DNA from: Martelella sp. AD-3 | GTDB lineage: Bacteria > Pseudomonadota > Alphaproteobacteria > Rhizobiales > Rhizobiaceae | DNA: 64,000 nt | Assembly: GCF_001578105.1 (NCBI RefSeq) | Contig: NZ_CP014275.1 | Location: forward strand, 496,001 to 560,000 | Direction of reading: 5' to 3' | Shown: one piece after another, positions 42,156 through 51,431 of the stretch | Numbering within the stretch: the stretch's first letter is position 1 | Layout: every line of letters begins with the position of its first letter | Notes under the pieces: model-generated | What the model saw: only the letters and a program-made list of their open reading frames with translations | What the model was told of the DNA's origin: nothing | The model's database searches: none | Made by a program: the position numbers and the translations under genes

Positions 42156-43325
42156 ATGGCAGACATCATCTTCGACGGCATCGGCAAGCGCTATCCGGAC
42201 GGCTTCGCCGCGATCGCCAATCTCGATCTTCATATCAGGGACGGCGAGTTCCTGGTCCTCGTCGGTCCATCCGGTTGCGGCAAGTCGACCGCGCTCAGGA
42301 TGATCGCGGGCCTTGAGGATATCACCGACGGCCGGCTGATCATTGACGGCGTGATCGCCAACAATCTCGCCCCGCGCGACCGCGATATCGCCATGGTCTT
42401 CCAGTCCTATGCGCTTTATCCGCATCTGAATGTCGAGGAGAATATCGGCTTCGGTCTCAGGGTGCGCGGCGCGGAAAAGAAGGCGCTGGCCGAGAAAGTG
42501 CGCCAGACGGCCGAACTGCTGGAGCTCTCCGAGCATCTGAAACGCAAGCCCGGCCAGCTTTCCGGCGGTCAGCGCCAGCGCGTTGCCATGGGCCGGGCGC
42601 TGGTGCGCGACCCGAAGGCCTTCCTCATGGACGAGCCGCTGTCCAATCTCGATGCGCGGCTGCGCGGGCAGATGCGAACCGAAATCGCCCGTCTGCAGAA
42701 GCTGACCGGCGTCACCACAGTTTATGTGACGCATGACCAGGTGGAGGCGATGACCATGGGAGACCGGGTTGCCGTCATGCGCCACGGTGTTCTCCAGCAG
42801 CTCGATACGCCGCGCGCGCTCTACGATACGCCTGCGAACCTTTTTGTTGCCGGCTTCATCGGCGCGCCCTCGATGAACTTCATGGCCGCCGATCTGGCAG
42901 CAACCGACGGCGGCATGGATGCGAGGGTCGGGCCATTCGATTTCCTGTTCAGTGCGGATGATCTTGCGGCACGGCCGGGCCTCGGCCGCTCTGCTGGCGA
43001 CCGCGTGATCCTCGGCATCCGGCCTGAAATGTTCACTCCGGTCGAACATGGCGAAACTGCGGTCAACACCGTGACCGGCGAAATCATCTTCGTCGAGGAT
43101 CTGGGCTCCACGCTTCTCGCCCATGTCGACATCGGCGCTGCCGATGGTAGCCTGCGCGAGATCGGCGATGACGGCGAGGATGACGGCGCGATTTCGGCCC
43201 CGCGGCTGCGCGTCGTGCTGGATGGCCAGATGCGGGTGAAGGCCGGCGAAACGATCACTCTTGCCGTCGATGCCGCGCATATCCATGTCTTCAACGCCCA
43301 GACGGAGGCGGCGATCCGGGGGTGA
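42156..43325 (+). CDS. UgpC/MalK-type sugar ABC transporter ATPase
   Basis: 389 residues. Walker A G-P-S-G-C-G-K-S (about 37), Q-loop F-Q-S-Y-A-L-Y-P-H, signature L-S-G-G-Q-R-Q-R (about 134) and Walker B F-L-M-D-E-P are present, with the extended C-terminal TOBE-type regulatory domain. It would energise a CUT1 sugar importer, but no binding protein or permease is adjacent, so it must work with genes elsewhere, as MalK-like ATPases often do. It follows the SDR gene by 50 bases. Confidence 0.9.
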   Translation: MADIIFDGIGKRYPDGFAAIANLDLHIRDGEFLVLVGPSGCGKSTALRMIAGLEDITDGRLIIDGVIANNLAPRDRDIAMVFQSYALYPHLNVEENIGFGLRVRGAEKKALAEKVRQTAELLELSEHLKRKPGQLSGGQRQRVAMGRALVRDPKAFLMDEPLSNLDARLRGQMRTEIARLQKLTGVTTVYVTHDQVEAMTMGDRVAVMRHGVLQQLDTPRALYDTPANLFVAGFIGAPSMNFMAADLAATDGGMDARVGPFDFLFSADDLAARPGLGRSAGDRVILGIRPEMFTPVEHGETAVNTVTGEIIFVEDLGSTLLAHVDIGAADGSLREIGDDGEDDGAISAPRLRVVLDGQMRVKAGETITLAVDAAHIHVFNAQTEAAIRG

Positions 43326-43365
43326 AGGCGCGTGCGTCCCTTTGGACGCGCCCTAATCTATTGAA

Positions 43366-43418
43366 TCTGCGCATCGTGCTTTCCGAAAATCGATTCCGAT
43401 TTTCGGGCCGATGCACTA
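43366..43418 (-). repeat. Palindromic intergenic repeat, copy B
   Basis: Reads on the minus strand as the same element as at 24211-24256, with inner arms CCGAAAATCG/CGATTTTCGG and outer arms GCATCG/CGATGC. Its CTAG contains the stop codon of the convergent permease gene. Confidence 0.75.
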
Positions 43419-45089
43419 GGCCCGCCGGTCCATCGAGCGCGAGACCAGCAGAACTGGGATCAGGCCGGCGAGAATGATGATCAGCGCGGGTACGGAGGCG
43501 CTTTCGACCTGGGCGCGCGAGGCGTCCTCATAGACGAGGGTGGCCAGCGTATTGAAGTTGAATGGACGCAGCAGGATGGTTGCCGAGAGCTCCTTCAGCG
43601 TCTCGATGAACACCAGAAGCGCGGCCGTCCACAGCGCCGGGCGCATGTTTGGCAGCAGCACGGAAAACAGAGCCGTTGCCGGTGAGCGGCCGAGCGTGCG
43701 GGCGGCCATGTCGAGGCTCGGTGAAAGCTTCTGGAAACCGGCATCAACGCTGCCTTCGGCCATGGCAAGAAACCTGACCGTGCAGGCATAGACAATGGCA
43801 AAGCCGCTGCCTGAGAGGATCAGTCCGCTGGAAATGCCGAAACGGGTCCTCAGCGCGCCGTCCACGGCGTTGTCGAGCCCGGCCAGCGGGATCAGCACGC
43901 CGATGGCGAGCACCGTTCCGGGAATGCCGTAGCCGAGCGATGCCAGCCGTGTGACCGAACGGATCTTTGCGTCCGGATAGGTTCTGACCGCATAGGAGAG
44001 CGTCAGACCGAACATGACGGCGATTGCGGCGGCAAGTCCGGCAACGGCAAGCGAGGTGAAAAGCGCCTGAAGCAGACGCTCCGAGAGGAAGTCTTCCAGC
44101 CGTTTGAGAGCGAAATCGGCCAGCACCAGGGCAGGGATGGCGAAGCCGATGATGACCGGCAGCAGGCAGGCAAGACTTGCCAGAAACGCGGCAAACCCCG
44201 AGAGACGCTGACGTTCGCTCTTGCCGGTCACCGAGCGACCGGCGCTGTAGCGCTGATTGCGCCTCGCGATCCGCTCCAGCAGGATCAGCGCCAGCACGAA
44301 GACCAGCATGATCGCCGAAAGCTGGGCAGCGCCGGCGAGGTTGCCGCGATTGAGCCAGGTCTCGTAGATCGAGAAGGTGAGCGTGTTGACGCCCAGATAC
44401 TGTACGGCGCCGATATCGTTGAGGCTTTCCATCATCACCAGGGTGAGGCCGACCACGATCGCCGGCCGCGCCATGGGCAACTGCACGGAACGGAACACCC
44501 GAAACCGCCCGGCGCCGAGCGTGCGCGCCACCTCCGCCGCGTTGCGCCCCTGCATGGAAAACACCGACCGCGCCGTCAGATAGACATAAGGGTAAAGCAC
44601 CCCCGACATGACCAGCACCGCGCCGCCGAGCGACCGGATGTCGGGGAAATAATAATCCCGCGCAGATTGAAAGCCGAAGACGGCCCGGTAAAGCGTCTGC
44701 ACCGGACCGGTAAAATCGAAGAATTCGCCGAAGGCATAGGCCGCAAGATAGATCGGCATGGCAAGCGGCAGCACGAGCGCAACCGACAGGAACCGCCTGA
44801 AGGGAAAATCGAAGGAGACAACCAGCCATGCGGCGACCACGCCGATGGAGCCGGTGACGAGCCCGTTGAAAACGAGAAGCCAGAAGGTGCGGCCCGCAGC
44901 CCGCGGCAGGACGGTTTCCGCAAGATGGGTGATCGCCGAAAAATCCGAGGAGAAGGCGAGCCAGACGATCGCCGCCAGCGGCAGGAGCATCAGCGCGCAG
45001 ATGAGGCCGGCCGCTAGCGGCAGGGGGCGGAGCGCGCGTCGTCGCGATCGACGAGAAGAGGTCGCGCTTTCGGCGAGGTCAAGGGCCAT
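43416..45089 (-). CDS. Ferric-type ABC transporter permease (fused double domain)
   Basis: 557 residues with about twelve membrane helices in two homologous halves, each with an E-A-A-type loop (A-R-T-L-G-A-G-R near residue 192 and A-R-T-L-G-R-S-P near 458). This is the SfuB/FbpB layout, used for Fe3+ and also for some sugar phosphates or thiamine. No binding protein or ATPase lies beside it on the same strand, so it is an orphan permease. Its stop codon is inside the palindromic repeat. Confidence 0.87.
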   Translation of the reverse strand: MALDLAESATSSRRSRRRALRPLPLAAGLICALMLLPLAAIVWLAFSSDFSAITHLAETVLPRAAGRTFWLLVFNGLVTGSIGVVAAWLVVSFDFPFRRFLSVALVLPLAMPIYLAAYAFGEFFDFTGPVQTLYRAVFGFQSARDYYFPDIRSLGGAVLVMSGVLYPYVYLTARSVFSMQGRNAAEVARTLGAGRFRVFRSVQLPMARPAIVVGLTLVMMESLNDIGAVQYLGVNTLTFSIYETWLNRGNLAGAAQLSAIMLVFVLALILLERIARRNQRYSAGRSVTGKSERQRLSGFAAFLASLACLLPVIIGFAIPALVLADFALKRLEDFLSERLLQALFTSLAVAGLAAAIAVMFGLTLSYAVRTYPDAKIRSVTRLASLGYGIPGTVLAIGVLIPLAGLDNAVDGALRTRFGISSGLILSGSGFAIVYACTVRFLAMAEGSVDAGFQKLSPSLDMAARTLGRSPATALFSVLLPNMRPALWTAALLVFIETLKELSATILLRPFNFNTLATLVYEDASRAQVESASVPALIIILAGLIPVLLVSRSMDRRA

Positions 45090-45266
45090 GCTGTCCGGTC
45101 ATCGCTGATGGACGCTCTCTCAAGCGCCAAAGTTGACAAGTTTCGACCGGTTTTATGACCTGCCGTCAAAATGCGCAATATGTCCGCTTGCCGCAGCTTT
45201 TCCGGGCGGCAACAGGAAGGCCTGCCGGAAGCGCGCTTGTTCGTCCGGACGCAAAGACGGCATGCG

Positions 45267-48236
45267 CTAGTAATGAAACGGCCGCGCTTCCTTCACCGGC
45301 AGGAAAACCTCGACCAGCATGCCCTCGCTCGGAACGGCATGCACCAGAAAGCGCGCGCCGAGGCCTTCGGCAAGCTTGCGCGCCTTTTGCAAGTGCTGGT
45401 TCTCCGCTTCCCTGCTCTGGCCGCGGGGAGCGCCGGCCCTTCGCCGGCCCGGAGCGATGCCATTGTCGCGAAAGCGCAGCACGGTCTCCCCGCTTGCCGA
45501 GGCCGCCGTGGAAACGACCACCTGGCCGCCTGCCGGCGTGAACTGTACGGCGCCGTTGAGAAGCTCGGAGGCCATTTCCTTCAGCGTCTCGGTGTCGCAC
45601 GGCGTCTTGGCGAGCACAGGCGAAAGGGCCGCGCGGATGATGATCCGGCGCGCATTGGCGCGCGGTTGCACCAGGCTTACGGCCTCCGCCACCGCCTCGT
45701 TGATCTGCGCGGTTTCATGCGCGCCGGAATCGGCCAGCGGGGCGGGTCTGCGGGGCTCGTTGCCCGGCGGCGTTTCCGCCTCGGCCTGTGACGGCGCGCT
45801 CTGCTCCGGTTCCGGCTCGCCGAGCAGCCGTCCGACGATGGAGCGCGCCTGGCGGCTCTTGGCGGTGATTTCGCGGGCAAGGGCGTGGTAACGGTTGTCC
45901 CCGAGCGTGCCGAAGGGCTGGTGATCCATGGTCTCCGACAGGGAGATGATGGCATCGAGCGGCTGACGCAGTTCGTAGCGCAGCGCCGAGCGCACGGTGT
46001 CCCGCTCCTCTTCCGCCTCTTTCGCCTCGCGCCGGGCAGCCCGCAGATCCTCCTCACGACGTTTGAGCGAGGTGATGTCGCGCAGGATGACGCAGACGCC
46101 GCCCGACTGCGGCAGGCGCCCAAGCGTGATGAACAGCGGAATGAGGCCGCCGCCCGCTTCCCGCCCGATCACCTCGAGCCCTTCGGGCACAACATCGCCG
46201 CCGCGTCGCTCAAGCAGGCGGCTGACCTGGGTTTCCAGATCGCCATGGCTCTCCTCGGCAAACAGAATGCCGGCATCCTCGCCGATCACATCCTGGCTCT
46301 CGACGCCGAAGAGCGCCGAGGCGGAACTGGAAATCGAGCGGATATGGCGTTTCTCGTCAAGGATAAGGATGCCGTCGGTGGAGGTGTCCAGTATGGCGTG
46401 CAGCTCCGCGACGTCGCCGTCGCTGGATAGATTCGAAGGAGCGCTTGTCTCGTGGCTCTGTTCGATGGTGACGAGCGTTTCAAGCCCGTCACTGCCTTCC
46501 TGTTCGGGCCGAAGCGTCAGCGCAAGCGCCCGTCCTCCTTTCCAGGAGACAGCCTGCAGGTGGAAAGACACAGGCAGCCGACCGCCATCGGCCGTGCGCA
46601 GGAAAAGCCGGTCGTCATCGTCGCGTTCGACAAAGGCATCGGGGCCTCCGGCGTCGATCACGGCATCAAGGGATCCGTAGCCGGAAAGCGAAAGAAAGGC
46701 GGGATTGGCATGCAGTACGCGCTCGCCGGACTGGATGACAATGGCATCCCGGCTGGCGTCGATCCATGTCGCCTCCGCCTCCGCGCTTTCGCTTGGCGAC
46801 GGCGGCCGCGTTTTCCGCTTGATGACGGGCGATGGCTCGTGTTGCGCGACAACGGGCTCAAGGGCCGTTGCCGGCGTCGCGGTTCCGGCATCGGCGGAGC
46901 GAAGCTGGCTTGCGATCTCGTCAAGCGCGTGGCGCTCGTCCTCGGTCAGTTGCGGGGCAGACTTCGTCTGGCTTGCCGCCGCCGGGCGGGCGGGCGGCGT
47001 TGCATCGGGATTGGCGCTTTCTTCGCCGAGCCGGACCAGGCCGAAGCCTCTGAAGCCGTCGAACCGGCGCTCGCGCGTATAGGTCGGCAGCGCCGCCATA
47101 TCGACGGGCACGACCGTGTCCGTGCCGGAGACCGGCCACTCGACCGTGCGGCCCGACCATGTGTCCGCGCTCTGGAGAAGCCGGGAGATCGCGCCCGCGC
47201 CTCTGACGCCGAGCCGCGTTTCGATCTCTGCGAAACGGAGGCCGGTGATTTCGGCCATGGCGGGACCAACAGCCTCGGCAAGTTCGCCGGAGACGTCGGT
47301 GATCCGGCCGGCGCCGTCGGTGCGCCAGACGAAGCGCAGCGGGCGGCGGGTGTCGGCCTCTGCATGTTCGGTTTCCCGGGCCTTCGCCGGGTGCGTCTCG
47401 ATCTTTGCCGGCTGTTTTCGCACGACCGGGCCTTGCCGGGGAGCGGGCTGCTCGTTCTGCTGGTAATGCGCAGCGAGCGCGCCGAGGCTCTCGTCGATGG
47501 CGGCAATCGCCTCGCGGGGCGAGCGGCCGCTCTCCGGCGCCATCGATCCTTCTTCCTCCGCCGCCCCAACGATCGCGCTGACTTCGTCGGCGAGTTCTTC
47601 GGAGACAAACAGCAGGAACTGGACGGGATGTTTCGAAAGGCGACCGAGCGCCAGCGGCCAGATGCCGGTCTCGGTGGTTGCGAGCCGCTCCGTATAGCTT
47701 TCGGGCCCTGCCGTCAGGCTCTCGATGATCGGGCGGATGTCCTTGGGCTGAAGGGCGGTGCGGCTAAAGCCGGAAGAGGCGGATATGCACGCGCCGTTCT
47801 CCCCGACCACAGCCAGATGCGCCTCGTCCTCGTCAAAACCTGACACGAGCGCGTCACTGCGGTTCCCTTCCGACGGGTTCTCGCAATCGAGCAGCAGGTA
47901 GCGGCGACCATCAAGACCGAAGAGGCTCGCAGTTGCCGGTTGTGACACCCTTCGGAAGCGCTGCGCGATATTGACGGTGAACTCCCTGCTGTCGCCGGGC
48001 TCCGAAAGAGGGCCGGCCGCAGCCATAAGCTGGCGCAGGAGAATGGAGGCGTCGGTCCTGGTTCCGGTCGCCTCACCAATCCGCGCGTGGCCGAGCAGCC
48101 TCGCGCCGGCCGCGTTGGCAAAGGCGACGGTGCTTGTCTCCGGATCGACGGCCAGCATGGCCCTGCCGTCAAGAAAACGTCCGCGCAAGGCCGGATGGGT
48201 GGCAAAGGCGAGGTAATGTGGAACTGCCGTGCTCAT
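45267..48236 (-). CDS. Large PAS-domain histidine-kinase-like protein, acceptor His replaced by Tyr
   Basis: 989 residues, no membrane helix. The N-terminal half contains weak PAS-like segments separated by Pro/Ala-rich linkers; clearer PAS domains lie at about 500-590 and 640-740. At the dimerisation/H-box, where a His is expected before E-L-R-x-P-L, the sequence reads R-Y-E-L-R-Q-P-L with Tyr754. The ATP-binding part is also degraded: the N-box is L-L-N-G-A-V-Q-F-T and the G1 box D-N-G-I-A. This pattern recalls DivL of Caulobacter, a Tyr-bearing pseudokinase controlling the cell-cycle kinase CckA. The role is inferred from that likeness only. Confidence 0.75.
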   Translation of the reverse strand: MSTAVPHYLAFATHPALRGRFLDGRAMLAVDPETSTVAFANAAGARLLGHARIGEATGTRTDASILLRQLMAAAGPLSEPGDSREFTVNIAQRFRRVSQPATASLFGLDGRRYLLLDCENPSEGNRSDALVSGFDEDEAHLAVVGENGACISASSGFSRTALQPKDIRPIIESLTAGPESYTERLATTETGIWPLALGRLSKHPVQFLLFVSEELADEVSAIVGAAEEEGSMAPESGRSPREAIAAIDESLGALAAHYQQNEQPAPRQGPVVRKQPAKIETHPAKARETEHAEADTRRPLRFVWRTDGAGRITDVSGELAEAVGPAMAEITGLRFAEIETRLGVRGAGAISRLLQSADTWSGRTVEWPVSGTDTVVPVDMAALPTYTRERRFDGFRGFGLVRLGEESANPDATPPARPAAASQTKSAPQLTEDERHALDEIASQLRSADAGTATPATALEPVVAQHEPSPVIKRKTRPPSPSESAEAEATWIDASRDAIVIQSGERVLHANPAFLSLSGYGSLDAVIDAGGPDAFVERDDDDRLFLRTADGGRLPVSFHLQAVSWKGGRALALTLRPEQEGSDGLETLVTIEQSHETSAPSNLSSDGDVAELHAILDTSTDGILILDEKRHIRSISSSASALFGVESQDVIGEDAGILFAEESHGDLETQVSRLLERRGGDVVPEGLEVIGREAGGGLIPLFITLGRLPQSGGVCVILRDITSLKRREEDLRAARREAKEAEEERDTVRSALRYELRQPLDAIISLSETMDHQPFGTLGDNRYHALAREITAKSRQARSIVGRLLGEPEPEQSAPSQAEAETPPGNEPRRPAPLADSGAHETAQINEAVAEAVSLVQPRANARRIIIRAALSPVLAKTPCDTETLKEMASELLNGAVQFTPAGGQVVVSTAASASGETVLRFRDNGIAPGRRRAGAPRGQSREAENQHLQKARKLAEGLGARFLVHAVPSEGMLVEVFLPVKEARPFHY

Positions 48237-48491
48237 GGCTCTTCGGTCCGCTCGGGTTCGTTCGGAAGCGTTGCGTGCCCGACAGGCCTTTCGCGCATCC
48301 TTGGCTTAACGCTTTCTTAATAATAATAATGGCGATTGTGGTCCAGATCAGGTCCGGTCTTTTCATGGCGGACGGTTAACGCGGCGACCGGTCGCAGGGT
48401 CAAAGGATTTTCGCCGATCGGCCATCAAGGGGCTTGCAAATTCCTGTCAGGCCTTTTAAGTGAGCCGCGATGCAAGACGCATCGCCCTTGT

Positions 48492-48568
48492 GCGGTTGTA
48501 GCTCAGTTGGTTAGAGCGCAGGTTTGTGGCACCTGAGGTCGGTGGTTCGACCCCACCCAACCGTACCA
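48492..48568 (+). tRNA. tRNA-His (anticodon GTG)
   Basis: A 77-base tRNA with encoded CCA. The acceptor GCGGTTG pairs with CAACCGT, the anticodon loop TTGTGGC gives GTG, and D- and T-arms are complete. Base 73 is A and no G-1:C73 pair is encoded, unlike most bacterial tRNA-His, a known trait of a clade of alphaproteobacteria. Confidence 0.96.
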
Positions 48569-48661
48569 TTTTCTTTCTTTCGTCACCGTCAGGCGCTCAA
48601 AAGGCGGGCGATTGCGTATGCGCCGCTTCGGCAGACTGCGCCGGATCTCACGCAATCGCGC

Positions 48662-49621
48662 TCACGACTTGTCTCGGTGAACGCCAGGGTATTCGACCGG
48701 CTCTTTCTGCAGCACAGGCGGAACGGTTTCCGCATTCATGGTCATGATGCTGGCTGCAAGGCCGATCTTGCGGAACTCCGTCGGACTGACCCGGAAGTAG
48801 CGGCGAAAAACCTTAGCGAAATAGTTCGGATCGGAAAATCCGGCCATGCCGGCAACCTCCTTGACGGTATGATCGCCGCTTGCCAGCAGGCGCGTCGATT
48901 GTTTCAGCCGCCGGAGCAGAACATATTCCGCGGGCGGCATGCCTTCCGATTGCGCAAACAGGCGCGAAAAATGCGACCGGCTGAAGCCGGAGACCTCCGC
49001 CAGCCTGTCGACCGGGAGCGGTTTTTCCAGATTGGCGTCGATATAATGCGTGACCCTTTGCATCGCCCGGCTTTCCACCGGCGGCATGGTGTGGGCGCCG
49101 AAGACATCGTCATAGAGCAGCATGGTCACTTCATAGGCAACGGCGGACGCTCTTGCCGGCGTCTCGGTTTCCGATGAAAGCAGGCGGCGCAGACAATCCG
49201 CCAGCTGATCAACGGTCTTCTGCTTCAGCTTGAGCACCGGGCCGGAGGTCGCCAGGACCGCCCGCTGAATGCGCATCGCCTCTTCGCCATTGAGCGAGAT
49301 CCAGAAGAATTCCCAGTAACCGTCCTCCTCCACCCAATAGCTGTGATTGTGCGGGATCAGGGTGAGCATGGTTTCGCCCGGCCTGATCCGGAAGGTCTGG
49401 TTCTCAAAACGCAGATTTCCCGCGCCGGCAATCGTGTACTGGATCACCGAGAAAGGGCTCTGGCCGCGCCGCCTTCCGTCCCACCTGTAGTCGGGCCGTG
49501 TGCGGATTTCATACCCGGCGCTGACTGGCATGGCATGCAGGTCCTGATGTCCGCGCGGCAGGGAAATCAGCCGCCCGATCGGCGCTTTTTCTCGCAGCTC
49601 CTGTAGCACAGAATTACCCAT
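48662..49621 (-). CDS. AraC-family regulator of alpha-galactoside operon
   Basis: 319 residues. An N-terminal arabinose-binding-like domain (about 60-150; I-P-H-N-H-S-Y-W) is followed by two helix-turn-helix motifs in the last 110 residues (L-A-E-V-S-G-F-S-R-S-H-F-S-R-L-F and A-G-F-S-D-P-N-Y-F-A-K-V-F-R). ATG at 49621 is chosen; GAGGGA lies about ten bases before it. It is divergent from the GH4-transporter operon. In Sinorhizobium an AraC-type activator (AgpT) holds the same place and is needed for induction by alpha-galactosides, so the same role is likely. Confidence 0.88.
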   Translation of the reverse strand: MGNSVLQELREKAPIGRLISLPRGHQDLHAMPVSAGYEIRTRPDYRWDGRRRGQSPFSVIQYTIAGAGNLRFENQTFRIRPGETMLTLIPHNHSYWVEEDGYWEFFWISLNGEEAMRIQRAVLATSGPVLKLKQKTVDQLADCLRRLLSSETETPARASAVAYEVTMLLYDDVFGAHTMPPVESRAMQRVTHYIDANLEKPLPVDRLAEVSGFSRSHFSRLFAQSEGMPPAEYVLLRRLKQSTRLLASGDHTVKEVAGMAGFSDPNYFAKVFRRYFRVSPTEFRKIGLAASIMTMNAETVPPVLQKEPVEYPGVHRDKS

Positions 49622-49814
49622 GAAAGCACAATCCCTCTCTGTGATGTCGTCCCGACTGCTGCATAATGCGGACCGGGAGTTTGAAACACAAGTGATACAG
49701 GCATAACGCAACTGTCGGGGTGACGTCTTTCGTGACGCCTTGCCGGTGAGGTCGATGTTGTCTGTTGCATTTGATTTTACCCTGTTTGTTGGTTCTTGAT
49801 TCAGGGAGGCGGCT

Positions 49815-51287
49815 ATGAGCGCTTTCAAAATAGCCATTATCGGCGCCGGCAGCGTCGGTTTCACCAAGACGTTGTTCAAGGATATCCTGTGCGTTCCGGA
49901 ATTTTCGGATATCGAAGTGGCGCTGACGGATATCAGCGAGAAAAATCTGACGATGGTGAAAACCATCCTCGAGAAGATCGTCGAGGCCAATGGCCTGCCG
50001 ACCACCATCACCGCGACCACAGACCGCCGCAAGGCGATCGAGGGCGCGCGCTATGTGATTTCCTGCGTTCGCGTCGGCGGGCTTGAGGCCTATGCCGATG
50101 ATATCCGCATTCCGCTGAAATACGGCGTCGACCAGTGCGTCGGCGATACGATCTGCGCCGGCGGCATTCTTTACGGCCAGCGCAACATCCCGGTCATTCT
50201 GGATTTCTGCAAGGATATCCGCGAGGTTGCCGAGCCCGGCGCCCGCTTCCTCAACTATGCCAATCCGATGGCGATGAACACCTGGGCAGCCAATGAATAC
50301 GGCAAGGTCGATACGATCGGGCTGTGCCATGGCGTCCAGCACGGCGCGGAACAGATTGCGGAAGTGCTCGGCGTAAAACAGAACGAACTCGACTATATCT
50401 GCTCCGGCATCAACCATCAGACCTGGTTCACCGATCTGCGCGTCAACGGCCGCAAAATCGGTAAAGACGAGCTGATCGCCGCCTTCGAGGCCCATCCGGT
50501 TATCTCGAAGCAGGAAAAGGTCCGCATCGACGTGCTGAAGCGTTTCGGGGTCTATTCGACCGAAAGCAACGGCCACCTGTCCGAATACCTGCCCTGGTAT
50601 CGCAAGCGCCCGGAGGAAATCACCCGCTGGATCGACATGTCCGACTGGATCCATGGAGAGACCGGCGGCTATCTGCGTTACACGGCGGAAAATCGCAACT
50701 GGTTCGAGACCGAATTTGACGGATTCCTTGAAGATGCGGCTAAACCGATCGACCCGAAGAAACGGTCGAGCGAACATGCCAGCTATATTCTCGAAGGGCT
50801 GGAGACCGGCCGGGTCTATCGCGGCCATTTCAACCGCAAGAACAACGGCGTGATCACCAATCTGCCGGATGACTGCATCATTGAATCGCCCGGTTTCGTG
50901 GATCGTTTCGGCCTCAACATGGTCGCCGGCATCACGCTGCCGGAAGCCTGTGCTGCAACCTGCATGGCCTCGATCAACGTGCAGCGCATGTCGGTTCATG
51001 CGGCCGTGACCGGCGATCTCGATCTTCTGAAACTGGCCGTCCTGCACGATCCGCTGGTCGGCGCCGTCTGCACGCCGGAGGAGGTCTGGCAGATGGTGGA
51101 CGAGATGGTCGTCGCCCAGGCCGAATGGCTGCCGCAATATGCCCATGCCATCGACGGCGCGAAAGAGCGGCTTGCAAAGGCGACGGTCAGGACGCGCGAA
51201 TGGGAAGGGGCGGCTCGCCGCCATATTCGCTCGGTCGATGAAATGCGCGAGGAGAAGGAAGCCGAGCGCGCGGCGGCCAACGCCTGA
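49815..51287 (+). CDS. melA: Alpha-galactosidase, glycoside hydrolase family 4
   Basis: 490 residues. Family 4 enzymes are cytoplasmic, NAD+ and Mn2+ dependent. The Rossmann start is I-G-A-G-S-V-G-F, the Mn-binding Cys lies in G-L-C-H-G-V, and the next ligand His in I-N-H-Q-T-W-F. MelA-type enzymes cleave melibiose and raffinose by a redox mechanism. AGGGAGG precedes the ATG. In Sinorhizobium this position is agaL1 in the agp operon. A second GH4 gene closes the operon at 57481. Confidence 0.9.
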   Translation: MSAFKIAIIGAGSVGFTKTLFKDILCVPEFSDIEVALTDISEKNLTMVKTILEKIVEANGLPTTITATTDRRKAIEGARYVISCVRVGGLEAYADDIRIPLKYGVDQCVGDTICAGGILYGQRNIPVILDFCKDIREVAEPGARFLNYANPMAMNTWAANEYGKVDTIGLCHGVQHGAEQIAEVLGVKQNELDYICSGINHQTWFTDLRVNGRKIGKDELIAAFEAHPVISKQEKVRIDVLKRFGVYSTESNGHLSEYLPWYRKRPEEITRWIDMSDWIHGETGGYLRYTAENRNWFETEFDGFLEDAAKPIDPKKRSSEHASYILEGLETGRVYRGHFNRKNNGVITNLPDDCIIESPGFVDRFGLNMVAGITLPEACAATCMASINVQRMSVHAAVTGDLDLLKLAVLHDPLVGAVCTPEEVWQMVDEMVVAQAEWLPQYAHAIDGAKERLAKATVRTREWEGAARRHIRSVDEMREEKEAERAAANA

Positions 51288-51301
51288 CGATCTTCATCTC
51301 A

Positions 51302-51328
51302 ACCGGTCCGGCGTGATGCCGGTCCGGT
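51302..51328 (+). promoter_or_regulatory. Intercistronic hairpin between GH4 gene and binding-protein gene
   Basis: ACCGGTCCGGC (51302-51312) pairs with GCCGGTCCGGT (51318-51328) with one T-T mismatch and a 5-base loop. It may insulate or stabilise the following binding-protein transcript; role inferred. Confidence 0.45.
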
Positions 51329-51431
51329 CTTTCCCGTTCCGGCGGCCTCGTGGATAGGAGCCTTGCCGACGGAACAACCGGCGAAAGGCCATGAGCCTTC
51401 GCATTCAGTGTCAACACGGGAGGACGACACG

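Noticed and set aside
42156..45089. UgpC-type ATPase and ferric-type permease as one transporter
   Set aside because: They are convergent, on opposite strands, and of different transporter families.
49614..51224. Open frame of 536 codons on the minus strand
   Set aside because: Antisense to the first GH4 gene; shadow composition.
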